Positions 35,090 to 41,576 of a stretch of DNA of 64,000 bases are shown in pieces. A program made the translations under genes and the position numbers. Source of the DNA: Chryseobacterium gregarium DSM 19109 (lineage in GTDB: Bacteria > Bacteroidota > Bacteroidia > Flavobacteriales > Weeksellaceae); the NCBI RefSeq assembly GCF_000430845.1, contig NZ_AUMU01000009.1:1-64000 (forward strand), given 5' to 3'. The notes below the pieces were generated by a model. The model was not told the origin of the DNA. It searched no databases and saw only the letters and a list, made by a program, of their open reading frames with translations. Position 1 is the first letter of the stretch. Each line of letters opens with the position of its first letter.

Positions 35090-35131
35090 AACTTTGAAAT
35101 ACAAAGTTATAATTAAATTTGAAATCTCAAA
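35090..35131 (-). promoter_or_regulatory. Promoter with overlapping palindromic operator 2
   Basis: A near-ideal promoter on the minus strand: TTTG (35128-35131), 18 bases, TAACTTTG (35102-35109). The -7 box lies within the palindrome AACTTTG-AAATA-CAAAGTT (35090-35108), the same motif as at 34079-34095. This is the expected layout for repression of the membrane-protein/regulator operon by its own winged-helix protein. Confidence 0.7.
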
Positions 35132-35213
35132 ATGTTTTTTGATGTTTTCACCATATTTTTAATTCTGACTGTTTAATTAATTATCTTTAGAATAAATCTG
35201 TTACTCACAATAT

Positions 35214-36020
35214 ATGAAAAGATTTTTTAAAGTTGTCCTGGTATTGTTCGGGGTTCTTTTCGGGATTATAGCTGTAATCATCATTGCATGGAACGTTTCA
35301 AGTTGTCAAAGAAGAAAAAAAGCAAATGAAGATTTTATTACCTTTTCGGAAAAATGCGATTCTGTTCCTTCCATAACCGAGCAGCCTGAAATCGGGTTTT
35401 CAGATTTCAGCAGTAAAGAAATAAGCATCCTCAGATTTCAGATTTTACGGAATAATAAACTGATCGGAGATTCAGTTATCAAAACAAATTTCAAAGAGAA
35501 TTCCTTGATGCAAGTGAAGATCCCGTACAGAGAATTCCTGAAAACCGACACCATTGTAGTTATTACCGCCCGCAACAACCTTAAATATTACATCTCAGGC
35601 TATCATCATGTAGCAAGCCTCCATTATGGGATGATGGGTTATGTAGGCAGCCACGACTGTTCATTATCCGAAAGCTGTACCATTAATAAAAGCGAAACCA
35701 ATGGGGTTATTTCAAAGACGGAAGCATGGCTGGAATCAGAAAAAGAAAACAGAATAAAAATCATCAGTCCTCAAAGCGAAGAGTATGAAGAAATCTCAAA
35801 GCGTTCGAAAATAAATAAGGACATGGCAAGCCATATATTTCAGAATAACAGGAAAAATGAACACCTGATGTCTGAAATCATGTGTGGAATTGAAATCCGG
35901 CGGGAAGGAACATTCTATATTTTTAAGGAGGAAATGGAAGATTCAAGGAAAAAAGATATCATTAAAATCAATGCTGAAACGGGAAGCTGTAAAAGATATA
36001 CCGATTATCCTTTCCATTAA
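35214..36020 (+). CDS. Hypothetical membrane-anchored protein
   Basis: A 268-aa protein with one N-terminal membrane helix (VVLVLFGVLFGIIAVIIIAW) and a predicted extracytoplasmic domain. Four cysteines occur in the mature part (SSCQRRKK, EKCDSVP, SHDCSLSESCTINKS), and His-rich YHHVASLHYGMMGY precedes them. I do not recognise the family. It is divergent from the regulator operon and ends at the terminator at 36021-36053. Confidence 0.7.
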   Translation: MKRFFKVVLVLFGVLFGIIAVIIIAWNVSSCQRRKKANEDFITFSEKCDSVPSITEQPEIGFSDFSSKEISILRFQILRNNKLIGDSVIKTNFKENSLMQVKIPYREFLKTDTIVVITARNNLKYYISGYHHVASLHYGMMGYVGSHDCSLSESCTINKSETNGVISKTEAWLESEKENRIKIISPQSEEYEEISKRSKINKDMASHIFQNNRKNEHLMSEIMCGIEIRREGTFYIFKEEMEDSRKKDIIKINAETGSCKRYTDYPFH

Positions 36021-36053
36021 AAAAACCGCTGAGTGAGTTCATCAACGGTTTTT
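36021..36053. terminator. Convergent-gene terminator
   Basis: AAAAACCG...CGGTTTTT outer stem with inner TGA/TCA pairing and flanking A and T runs, between convergent genes. Confidence 0.65.
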
Positions 36054-36077
36054 ACAATTTTTTCAGAAGAAATATTA

Positions 36078-36842
36078 TTATTTTGCTCTCAGCCTTTCTT
36101 TGATAGAGGCTATATTTTTCTTTGCAGAATCTTCCAGGATCAGGCTTGCGCTCATATGAATCCTTGCCGGCATCAGCTCATTAAAATGTTCCGTACCTTC
36201 CCATGAAACTTTTTTAATTAAAGCCAGAGCTTCACTGCTCCTTGAAGCCAAAGTCTCTAAAAATTTATCCAGCTTTGCATCCATCTCTGCAATATTTTCA
36301 GAAACCGAATGATAAATATTATGCTGTTCTGCCCAGGCTGCCGATCTGAAATCTGCATCAATAGCCATCGCTGAAAACTGGGATTTCCCAATTTTTCTTT
36401 CTACATATGGCCCGATTACAAAAGGCCCGATTCCAAGGTTGATTTCCGTTAAAGCCAATGCTGAATCTTTTGTTGCAAAACAGTAATCGGCACCACTGGC
36501 AATTCCTACGCCTCCACCGGTGGTTTTCCCCTGAATTCTTACGATCACAATTTTACCGCAGTTCCTCATGGCATTCAGAACTTTTGCAAAACCGCCGAAA
36601 AACCGGGTTGATTTTTCCAATTCTTCAATTTCCAGAAGTTCATCAAAGCTTGCCCCGGCACAGAACGCTTTTTCACCTTCACTTTTTATGAGAATTGCTT
36701 TTACCTCATCTTTTGCGCCTTCATCCATAATAGTCTGTGACAGCTTTTCAAGAATGGCTCCGGGAAGCGAATTGCTTTTGGGAGTTCCGAATGTGATTTC
36801 GGCAATATGATTTCTAAGTTCTGATGTTACGAATCCGTTCAT
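36078..36842 (-). CDS. Enoyl-CoA hydratase/isomerase family protein
   Basis: Crotonase-fold enzyme of 254 aa. The CoA-binding and oxyanion segment is FCAGASFDELL, and the second oxyanion helix is GKTTGGGVGIASGADYCFA with ALTEINLGIGPFVIGP. One expected catalytic Glu is present in LTEINLG, while the usual second Glu position is less clear. It could hydrate 2,3-enoyl-CoAs. Phenylacetate catabolism needs a PaaF-like hydratase that is missing from the paa cluster 5 kb away, so this gene is one candidate, though it is equally compatible with amino-acid breakdown. An exact TATTTTTG -7 box lies upstream on the minus strand. Confidence 0.85.
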   Translation of the reverse strand: MNGFVTSELRNHIAEITFGTPKSNSLPGAILEKLSQTIMDEGAKDEVKAILIKSEGEKAFCAGASFDELLEIEELEKSTRFFGGFAKVLNAMRNCGKIVIVRIQGKTTGGGVGIASGADYCFATKDSALALTEINLGIGPFVIGPYVERKIGKSQFSAMAIDADFRSAAWAEQHNIYHSVSENIAEMDAKLDKFLETLASRSSEALALIKKVSWEGTEHFNELMPARIHMSASLILEDSAKKNIASIKERLRAK

Positions 36843-37284
36843 TTTAGTATAATTGATTATTGCAAAAATAGTAAATAGAATGTGCCCGTACAGAATAACT
36901 TTAAAAATTAAGGAATTTATCTCATTATGTAAATCAGCTGGCTAATCATCAGTCATCTTTCCTGTAAATCTATCAGATCTTCTAATTACAAGTAATGAAA
37001 AAAGTGAAAAATCCGGAAATATGACAAGCAGGAAACTCAAACCAGACAAAATTTGGCGTATTTTATAGCAAACACATGAAAGATCAAACACAAACATAAA
37101 GGAAAATTTATCATAAAATCGCAATAATATCCTATTATATATTTTAAATTAAATACATAATTACCAATCAAGTGAAAATAATTTAAAATTAATATGGTAA
37201 ATAAACACCATATCGTGATTTATTATTACATTTACAGCCTATCCGTAGAAATACGTAATCCTGAATTTGGTATTTTCTACGCTA
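36843..37284. other. Intergenic region
   Basis: About 440 AT-rich bases between divergent genes. A 60-codon frame on the minus strand has no coding features and is not accepted. Apart from the promoter of the hydratase gene at the left and of the tail-collar genes at the right, I see nothing. Confidence 0.5.
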
Positions 37285-37313
37285 TTGCAGAACATCCGGT
37301 TATTGTTACTTTG
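37285..37313 (+). promoter_or_regulatory. Promoter of the tail-collar gene cluster
   Basis: TTG (37285-37287), 18 bases, then TTACTTTG (37306-37313), one mismatch to TAnnTTTG. Transcription would start near 37320, placing the structured element at 37341-37374 in an 80-nt leader. Confidence 0.55.
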
Positions 37314-37340
37314 TCATATCAATAGGACACAGATAAGATT

Positions 37341-37374
37341 AAGGCGGCATCCGAAAAGCCAATGACAGAGTAGG
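37341..37374 (+). promoter_or_regulatory. Putative structured leader element, copy 2
   Basis: AAGGCGG-CAT-CCG-AAAA-GCC followed by GAGTAGGAA. The outer stem GGC/GCC (37343-37345 with 37358-37360) replaces AGC/GCT of the copy at 18850-18882, and the loop, A4 linker and GAGTAGGAA tail are conserved. It is predicted to lie in the 5' leader of the tail-collar genes. No known riboswitch class is recognised. Confidence 0.55.
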
Positions 37375-37402
37375 AATATTAAAACTGAAAAAACTATTAA
37401 TT

Positions 37403-37945
37403 ATGGACGAGTATTTAGGTATTATCAAATTATTTGCAGGAGACTTTGCACCCAGAGGATTTATGTATTGTGACGGATCTTTATTAAGTATTGCACAAAA
37501 CACAGCACTTTTTTCTCTTTTGGGAACGACTTATGGTGGAGACGGACAAACAACGTTTGCTTTACCTAACCTGAAAGGACGTTTTCCTTTAGGAGCAGGC
37601 AATGTAAATGCCAATGAATATTATCCTTTAGGCGTACAGGCAGGAACTGCACAAAATACACTTGGCGTTCAAAATTTACCAAGCTTCAGCAGTCAGCTGA
37701 AAATTGCAAATGCAAATGCGAATTCTTCTGCACCCTCCGCTTCTTCTTCAATAGCTATTACAGGAACTCCCAACGGCAGAGAATTCAGTCCGCTTCCAAG
37801 CTTTGTAGACGGTGATCCTGATACAATGATTAACGCAAAAGCTGTTTCATTTACAAGCCAGAATACCCCGTTTAACAATATGCCTCCTTATTTAGGATTG
37901 AACTACATTATTTGTGTGGAAGGAATTTACCCTTCAAGACCGTAA
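37403..37945 (+). CDS. Tail-collar (microcystin-dependent protein-like) protein 1
   Basis: A 180-aa protein of the phage tail collar/MdpB type. The N-terminal domain has the signature MDEYLGIIKLFAGDFAPRGF, then YGGDGQTTFALPNLKGRFPLG, as in microcystin-dependent proteins and short tail fibres. The C-terminal part ends MPPYLGLNYIICVEGIYPSR. It has no signal peptide. A paralogue follows after 33 bases, sharing PNGREFSPLPSFVDGDPDT. No other phage gene is nearby, so it is not a prophage tail module. The role in Bacteroidetes is unknown. Confidence 0.9.
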   Translation: MDEYLGIIKLFAGDFAPRGFMYCDGSLLSIAQNTALFSLLGTTYGGDGQTTFALPNLKGRFPLGAGNVNANEYYPLGVQAGTAQNTLGVQNLPSFSSQLKIANANANSSAPSASSSIAITGTPNGREFSPLPSFVDGDPDTMINAKAVSFTSQNTPFNNMPPYLGLNYIICVEGIYPSRP

Positions 37946-37978
37946 CAATAAACACTAACAAAAAAACTTATTAATATT

Positions 37979-38509
37979 ATGGACGAATATCTTGGATTTA
38001 TCAAAATGTTTGCAGGCAATTTTGCACCGAAAGGTTTCATGTTCTGCAACGGAGCTTTATTAAGCATTGCAAATAATTCAGCACTTTACTCGATTTTAGG
38101 AAATATATACGGTGGAGACGGTCGAACCACTTTCGCCTTACCTAATCTAAACGGCAGAATGCCGGTAGGAGCAAGTACAGGACAATATAATCTTGGTGAA
38201 GCTGCAGGAAGTACACAAACCACAATCCTGTCTCAAAACCTTCCGAGCTTTGTGAGCCAGCTGAAAGTGGCGAATGTAAACGGAGCCTCTGCTACACCGT
38301 CAGCCACCTCATCCATAGCGATTACGGGAATCCCGAACGGAAGAGAATTCAGTCCGCTACCAAGCTTTGTAGACGGTGATCCGGATACTGCAATCAATGC
38401 AAAGTCAGTTTCGTTTGCAGGTCAAAATCTACCGGTAGATAATATGCCTCCGTATTTAGGGATGAATTATATCATCTGTGTACAGGGGTTATATCCATCC
38501 AGGCCTTAA
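37979..38509 (+). CDS. Tail-collar (microcystin-dependent protein-like) protein 2
   Basis: A 176-aa paralogue of the preceding gene with the same domain order: MDEYLGFIKMFAGNFAPKGF, YGGDGRTTFALPNLNGRMPVG and ending MNYIICVQGLYPSRP. The C-terminal third is almost identical to the upstream copy, whereas the centre (STGQYNLGEAAGSTQTTI) differs, which points to tandem duplication with partial homogenisation. It is co-transcribed with copy 1 and with the T9SS cargo gene 27 bases downstream. Confidence 0.9.
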   Translation: MDEYLGFIKMFAGNFAPKGFMFCNGALLSIANNSALYSILGNIYGGDGRTTFALPNLNGRMPVGASTGQYNLGEAAGSTQTTILSQNLPSFVSQLKVANVNGASATPSATSSIAITGIPNGREFSPLPSFVDGDPDTAINAKSVSFAGQNLPVDNMPPYLGMNYIICVQGLYPSRP

Positions 38510-38536
38510 ATCATAAAACAACCTAAAAATAAAATT

Positions 38537-39364
38537 ATGAAGAGTACAACTATTTTCTTATTCTGCAGCATGCTACTATCTACTTTAGGATTTGCGCAGA
38601 CCAGTACTGAACAGTTTGAAACAGAATCTGTAGGCAGTAGCAGTTTCACAGATAATGGGGTAATTTTTAATATTATCTCCCATCAGGCAACGTTTGACAT
38701 GTATGTTTTAGCTAACGCAGGATGGAACGGAACAGCCGCTGACAACAGGTTTATAGACAACACCGGAACCGCTACTGCAGCCAATACCAATCCCTCTTTC
38801 AGTATTAAAACAACATCCAACCTGTTTAAAGTTAACAGGTTCTGGGTATTCGTTACCAATCAGTTTTTTAATCAAAATGCTGTAGGAACGCTTACCGTGA
38901 CAGGAAAATTATCTGGTGTAACAAAATTTACCCAAACTAAAACTACAGGTTTCGTTACAAGTTTAGGTGCTACGAACGGATATACATTAATTGACCTTAC
39001 CAATCTTAACGGTCAGAACTATTCTAACCTTGTTCTTGATGAGATTATGATCACAATAGGAGGTAACTACCGTTATTTAGGATTGGATGCATTTACCTGG
39101 GTAAAAGATACCGGTATTGTATTATCTGCGAATGACGTGAAAACTTCTAAAAAAGAACCGAGTATTTATCCTAATCCTACGAGTGGTCCACTTACCATTA
39201 ATGCTGTTGAAAATACAAAGTTTGAAGTATATAGTCAGTCTGGACAGTTGCTTAAAACCATTGAGGCAAAAAAAGGAGTCAATGCAGCAGATATTTCAGA
39301 ACTTCCTAAAGGAGTTTATATGGTTAAATCTCCTTCAGAATCTTACAAGATTATTAAAAAGTAA
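38537..39364 (+). CDS. T9SS type A sorting domain-containing protein
   Basis: A secreted 275-aa protein. The signal peptide MKSTTIFLFCSMLLSTLGFAQ is followed by a beta-rich domain (about residues 22-200) that I cannot name. A C-terminal sorting domain of the type IX system (about 208-275) reads SIYPNPTSGPLTINAVENTK, then QSGQLLKTIEA and LPKGVYMVK. It would be exported through the SprA channel encoded in this window. It is the last gene of the tail-collar cluster, suggesting it works with those proteins at the cell surface. Confidence 0.9.
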   Translation: MKSTTIFLFCSMLLSTLGFAQTSTEQFETESVGSSSFTDNGVIFNIISHQATFDMYVLANAGWNGTAADNRFIDNTGTATAANTNPSFSIKTTSNLFKVNRFWVFVTNQFFNQNAVGTLTVTGKLSGVTKFTQTKTTGFVTSLGATNGYTLIDLTNLNGQNYSNLVLDEIMITIGGNYRYLGLDAFTWVKDTGIVLSANDVKTSKKEPSIYPNPTSGPLTINAVENTKFEVYSQSGQLLKTIEAKKGVNAADISELPKGVYMVKSPSESYKIIKK

Positions 39365-39424
39365 GATCCCGGCTTTTTTGATACCGTAAGAGATCAGAAA
39401 GATTCTAATACATAAATGAATAAT

Positions 39425-39460
39425 AAATCCCCTGAATTATTTTTCAGGGGATTTGTTTTT
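39425..39460. terminator. Bidirectional terminator
   Basis: A perfect 12-bp stem AAATCCCCTGAA/TTCAGGGGATTT with a 6-nt loop and a T run. The stop codon of the convergent glycosylase gene lies in its loop. Confidence 0.85.
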
Positions 39461-40138
39461 CAGTGCTAAAATATACTTGTCAATATATATTACTTTTTCT
39501 TTTGATTTGTACTGTTGAATATAGCGCGGATGCTCCAGTACAGTCATGGCATCAAAAAGACAGGCCTCCTCATTCAACCGTGTAAGGAATTCAGCATTTT
39601 TCTTGCCAAGAATAAATACTTCTGAAGTATCCAGGTTAAGGCTGATATGCTTTTTCAGTGAAGCGATCATAAAATCTTTTACTTCATTAAACAATCCTTT
39701 ATCATCATAGTAATTGGCATTGATCCAGCTGCCTTTTGACTTCCTTACAATAGCTAAGGGAAAAGGGGAATTGATGTAGATATCATTGTAGAATTCTTCC
39801 GGCCCTCCGTATGCTGAAATAACGTCATACATGAAAACAGAGGAAATTTCGTGGGTTCTGGCAGATTTCATCGGAATTCCGCAGACACTTTCCAGACGTT
39901 TGGTATCCGTAAAAGGAACGCCGGTAACCCCGGCTCCGTGGCGGCTCGGATTAATCCCGATCATGAATTTTCTCCGGTTGAAGTCATTGTAATATTTGTG
40001 ATAAAACTTTTGCATGACTTCCATTGTTTCAGGATTGTCCAGATACGGATTCAGTACCAAAAAATCTTCTGGTAATTGTCCGTCATAATCCAGATTTTCA
40101 TTGAATTCTATGACTTTGTCAGCAAAAGTTTTATTCAT
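39437..40138 (-). CDS. SMUG2-type DNA glycosylase family protein
   Basis: A 233-aa uracil-DNA-glycosylase-fold protein resembling the SMUG2 (formerly DUF4918) family. The catalytic-loop-like motif is FMIGINPSRHGAGVTGVPFT, the middle reads ISSVFMYDVISAYGG and the second motif region is VLEHPRYIQQY. Family members excise damaged bases such as uracil or hydroxymethyluracil. It starts 2 bases after the DUF4241 gene, so the two are likely co-transcribed. Confidence 0.85.
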   Translation of the reverse strand: MNKTFADKVIEFNENLDYDGQLPEDFLVLNPYLDNPETMEVMQKFYHKYYNDFNRRKFMIGINPSRHGAGVTGVPFTDTKRLESVCGIPMKSARTHEISSVFMYDVISAYGGPEEFYNDIYINSPFPLAIVRKSKGSWINANYYDDKGLFNEVKDFMIASLKKHISLNLDTSEVFILGKKNAEFLTRLNEEACLFDAMTVLEHPRYIQQYKSKEKVIYIDKYILALKNKSPEK

Positions 40139-40140
40139 GT

Positions 40141-40920
40141 CTAGTCTCTGGGAAAAATAAAATTTTCCGGCTGGTTATTACCATCTTCTTCGTTTTCATC
40201 CTCCTCATCTTCATCGCTTAAAACCAGTTCAACATCAATAAACTGAATATATAATCCGCAGACTTTTTCATTCGCATCATAGGCAAAGTAGACAGGATAT
40301 ACTCCATCTCCGAAACCGCTTGCAAACATCGGAATCTGATATTGGGTATTTGGTACAGTCCAGTTGATCCAGTCTCCTGCCTCTCTCTGGTTATCCGGAT
40401 TTTCTTTATAACTCTGTTCAAACAGTTCTGCAAAGTAATTGTCGTAAATATTATCAACATTCAGTTGAGACAAGAACTGATCCACATGCGGAAGAACTTC
40501 CGGGTCAGCAATACATGCCAAGCCGGCATCCACTCCAAAACCGAAATAATCATCTTCTTCTATTCCTTCCAGGTCCTCCTCACCCGTCAGAGCTTCCCGG
40601 TAAACAACAGGCTTTTCTTTGGTAAATTCCACTTTTACCACAGCATAGCGGTCCCCCCATTCTTCTGATTTTACCACCGCAACGGTTACAGGAAAATTTC
40701 CTTTCGGAGTGGTCTCAAAATAAGGCTCTTCACCGGAATTCAGAGATACTAACGGATCTCTTACCAATACCTTACCGGAAGGAAGGGAAACATTTCCTAT
40801 TTCCATGGTTTCCATCGTCTGCCCGGAAATTTTATCCGAAATAAAATAGGATTCTAAATCCGTAGAACAGAATAAAATATCTTTCACTTCTTCCCATTTC
40901 TGCATCCAGTTTTCATTCAT
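40141..40920 (-). CDS. DUF4241 domain-containing protein
   Basis: A 259-aa soluble acidic protein. The DUF4241 signature LPSGKVLVRDPLVSLNSG lies about residues 45-62, followed by YAVVKVEFTKEKPVVYREAL, GVDAGLACIADPE and near the end GFGDGVYPVYFAYDANEKV. A very acidic tail follows (LSDEDEEDENEEDGNN). DUF4241 has been reported among immunity-type families of polymorphic toxin systems and also in stand-alone genes. The adjacent SMI1/KNR4 gene fits such a context, but no toxin is present. Confidence 0.85.
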   Translation of the reverse strand: MNENWMQKWEEVKDILFCSTDLESYFISDKISGQTMETMEIGNVSLPSGKVLVRDPLVSLNSGEEPYFETTPKGNFPVTVAVVKSEEWGDRYAVVKVEFTKEKPVVYREALTGEEDLEGIEEDDYFGFGVDAGLACIADPEVLPHVDQFLSQLNVDNIYDNYFAELFEQSYKENPDNQREAGDWINWTVPNTQYQIPMFASGFGDGVYPVYFAYDANEKVCGLYIQFIDVELVLSDEDEEDENEEDGNNQPENFIFPRD

Positions 40921-40971
40921 TTTTCTAATATTTTAAATTTGGTTGAATTAAGAATTAAAAATACAGTTTAT

Positions 40972-41508
40972 TTACTCTTCATCAAACTCTTCTTCATCTT
41001 TTAACCCTTTAATAAACGTTTCAAAATCTTTTGCCAGAAAAATCTTCTTATAATCACCTTCCTGATCCACATGTACCACTTCCGGTTCCCCGTCTTTTCC
41101 GCATTTCGAATAATCTAGCAGGATCATATCATGGCCGGCAGAGGGACAGTCTGCGATATAAACACCGTCTGCAGGATATCCCCATTCTTCCATCATAAAC
41201 CGGCTCCCGAGTTCTCCGCAAACAGAATAAGTTTTCTCGCGTCCTATTCCCATAATTCCGGTGATCGCTATATGGTTGTCTGCCCAGGAATTGTCTTCTG
41301 TTGTTGGGAAGCAGCTTTTTTCTACCAATCCTCCGTTCTGGATTCTCATTAATTCGATATAGGAGGCAGGGAGCTTGTAACCTAATTCATTTTCAATCGA
41401 AGCTATCATTTCATCGTTGGGGAATCCTTCGATATAATCTTTTTCCGAATAACGGTTTTCACTCCAGAAATCTGTAAAGTCAAAGTCTTTGAAAAATTGC
41501 AATTCCAT
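40972..41508 (-). CDS. SMI1/KNR4 family protein
   Basis: A 178-aa protein from the ATG at 41508 (MELQFFKDFDFTDFWSE). The frame to 41556 would run into the terminator hairpin of paaZ, so the later start is chosen. SUKH-type features are the helix SIENELGYKLPASYIELMRIQNGG and the following beta strands, ending in an acidic tail (KGLKDEEEFDEE). SUKH proteins often serve as immunity proteins. Neighbouring DUF4241 supports an immunity-like pair, which is inference. Confidence 0.88.
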   Translation of the reverse strand: MELQFFKDFDFTDFWSENRYSEKDYIEGFPNDEMIASIENELGYKLPASYIELMRIQNGGLVEKSCFPTTEDNSWADNHIAITGIMGIGREKTYSVCGELGSRFMMEEWGYPADGVYIADCPSAGHDMILLDYSKCGKDGEPEVVHVDQEGDYKKIFLAKDFETFIKGLKDEEEFDEE

Positions 41509-41523
41509 ACTATTCTGTTTTAT

Positions 41524-41553
41524 TAAAAAAGGAAGCCTTGTAAAAAGCTTCCT
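41524..41553 (-). terminator. Terminator of the paa cluster after paaZ
   Basis: Stem AGGAAGC/GCTTCCT (41530-41536 and 41547-41553) with a T run on the minus strand (A run at 41525-41530 on plus), 24 bases past the paaZ stop. Confidence 0.75.
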
Positions 41554-41576
41554 CAAATATCATTATTTATTTTGAA

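Noticed and set aside
36942-37124. A 60-codon minus-strand frame in the intergenic region
   Set aside because: Isolated, without promoter, homology or start context.
37403-38509. Tail-collar genes as a prophage remnant
   Set aside because: No integrase, capsid, terminase, portal or lysis gene is present on either side.
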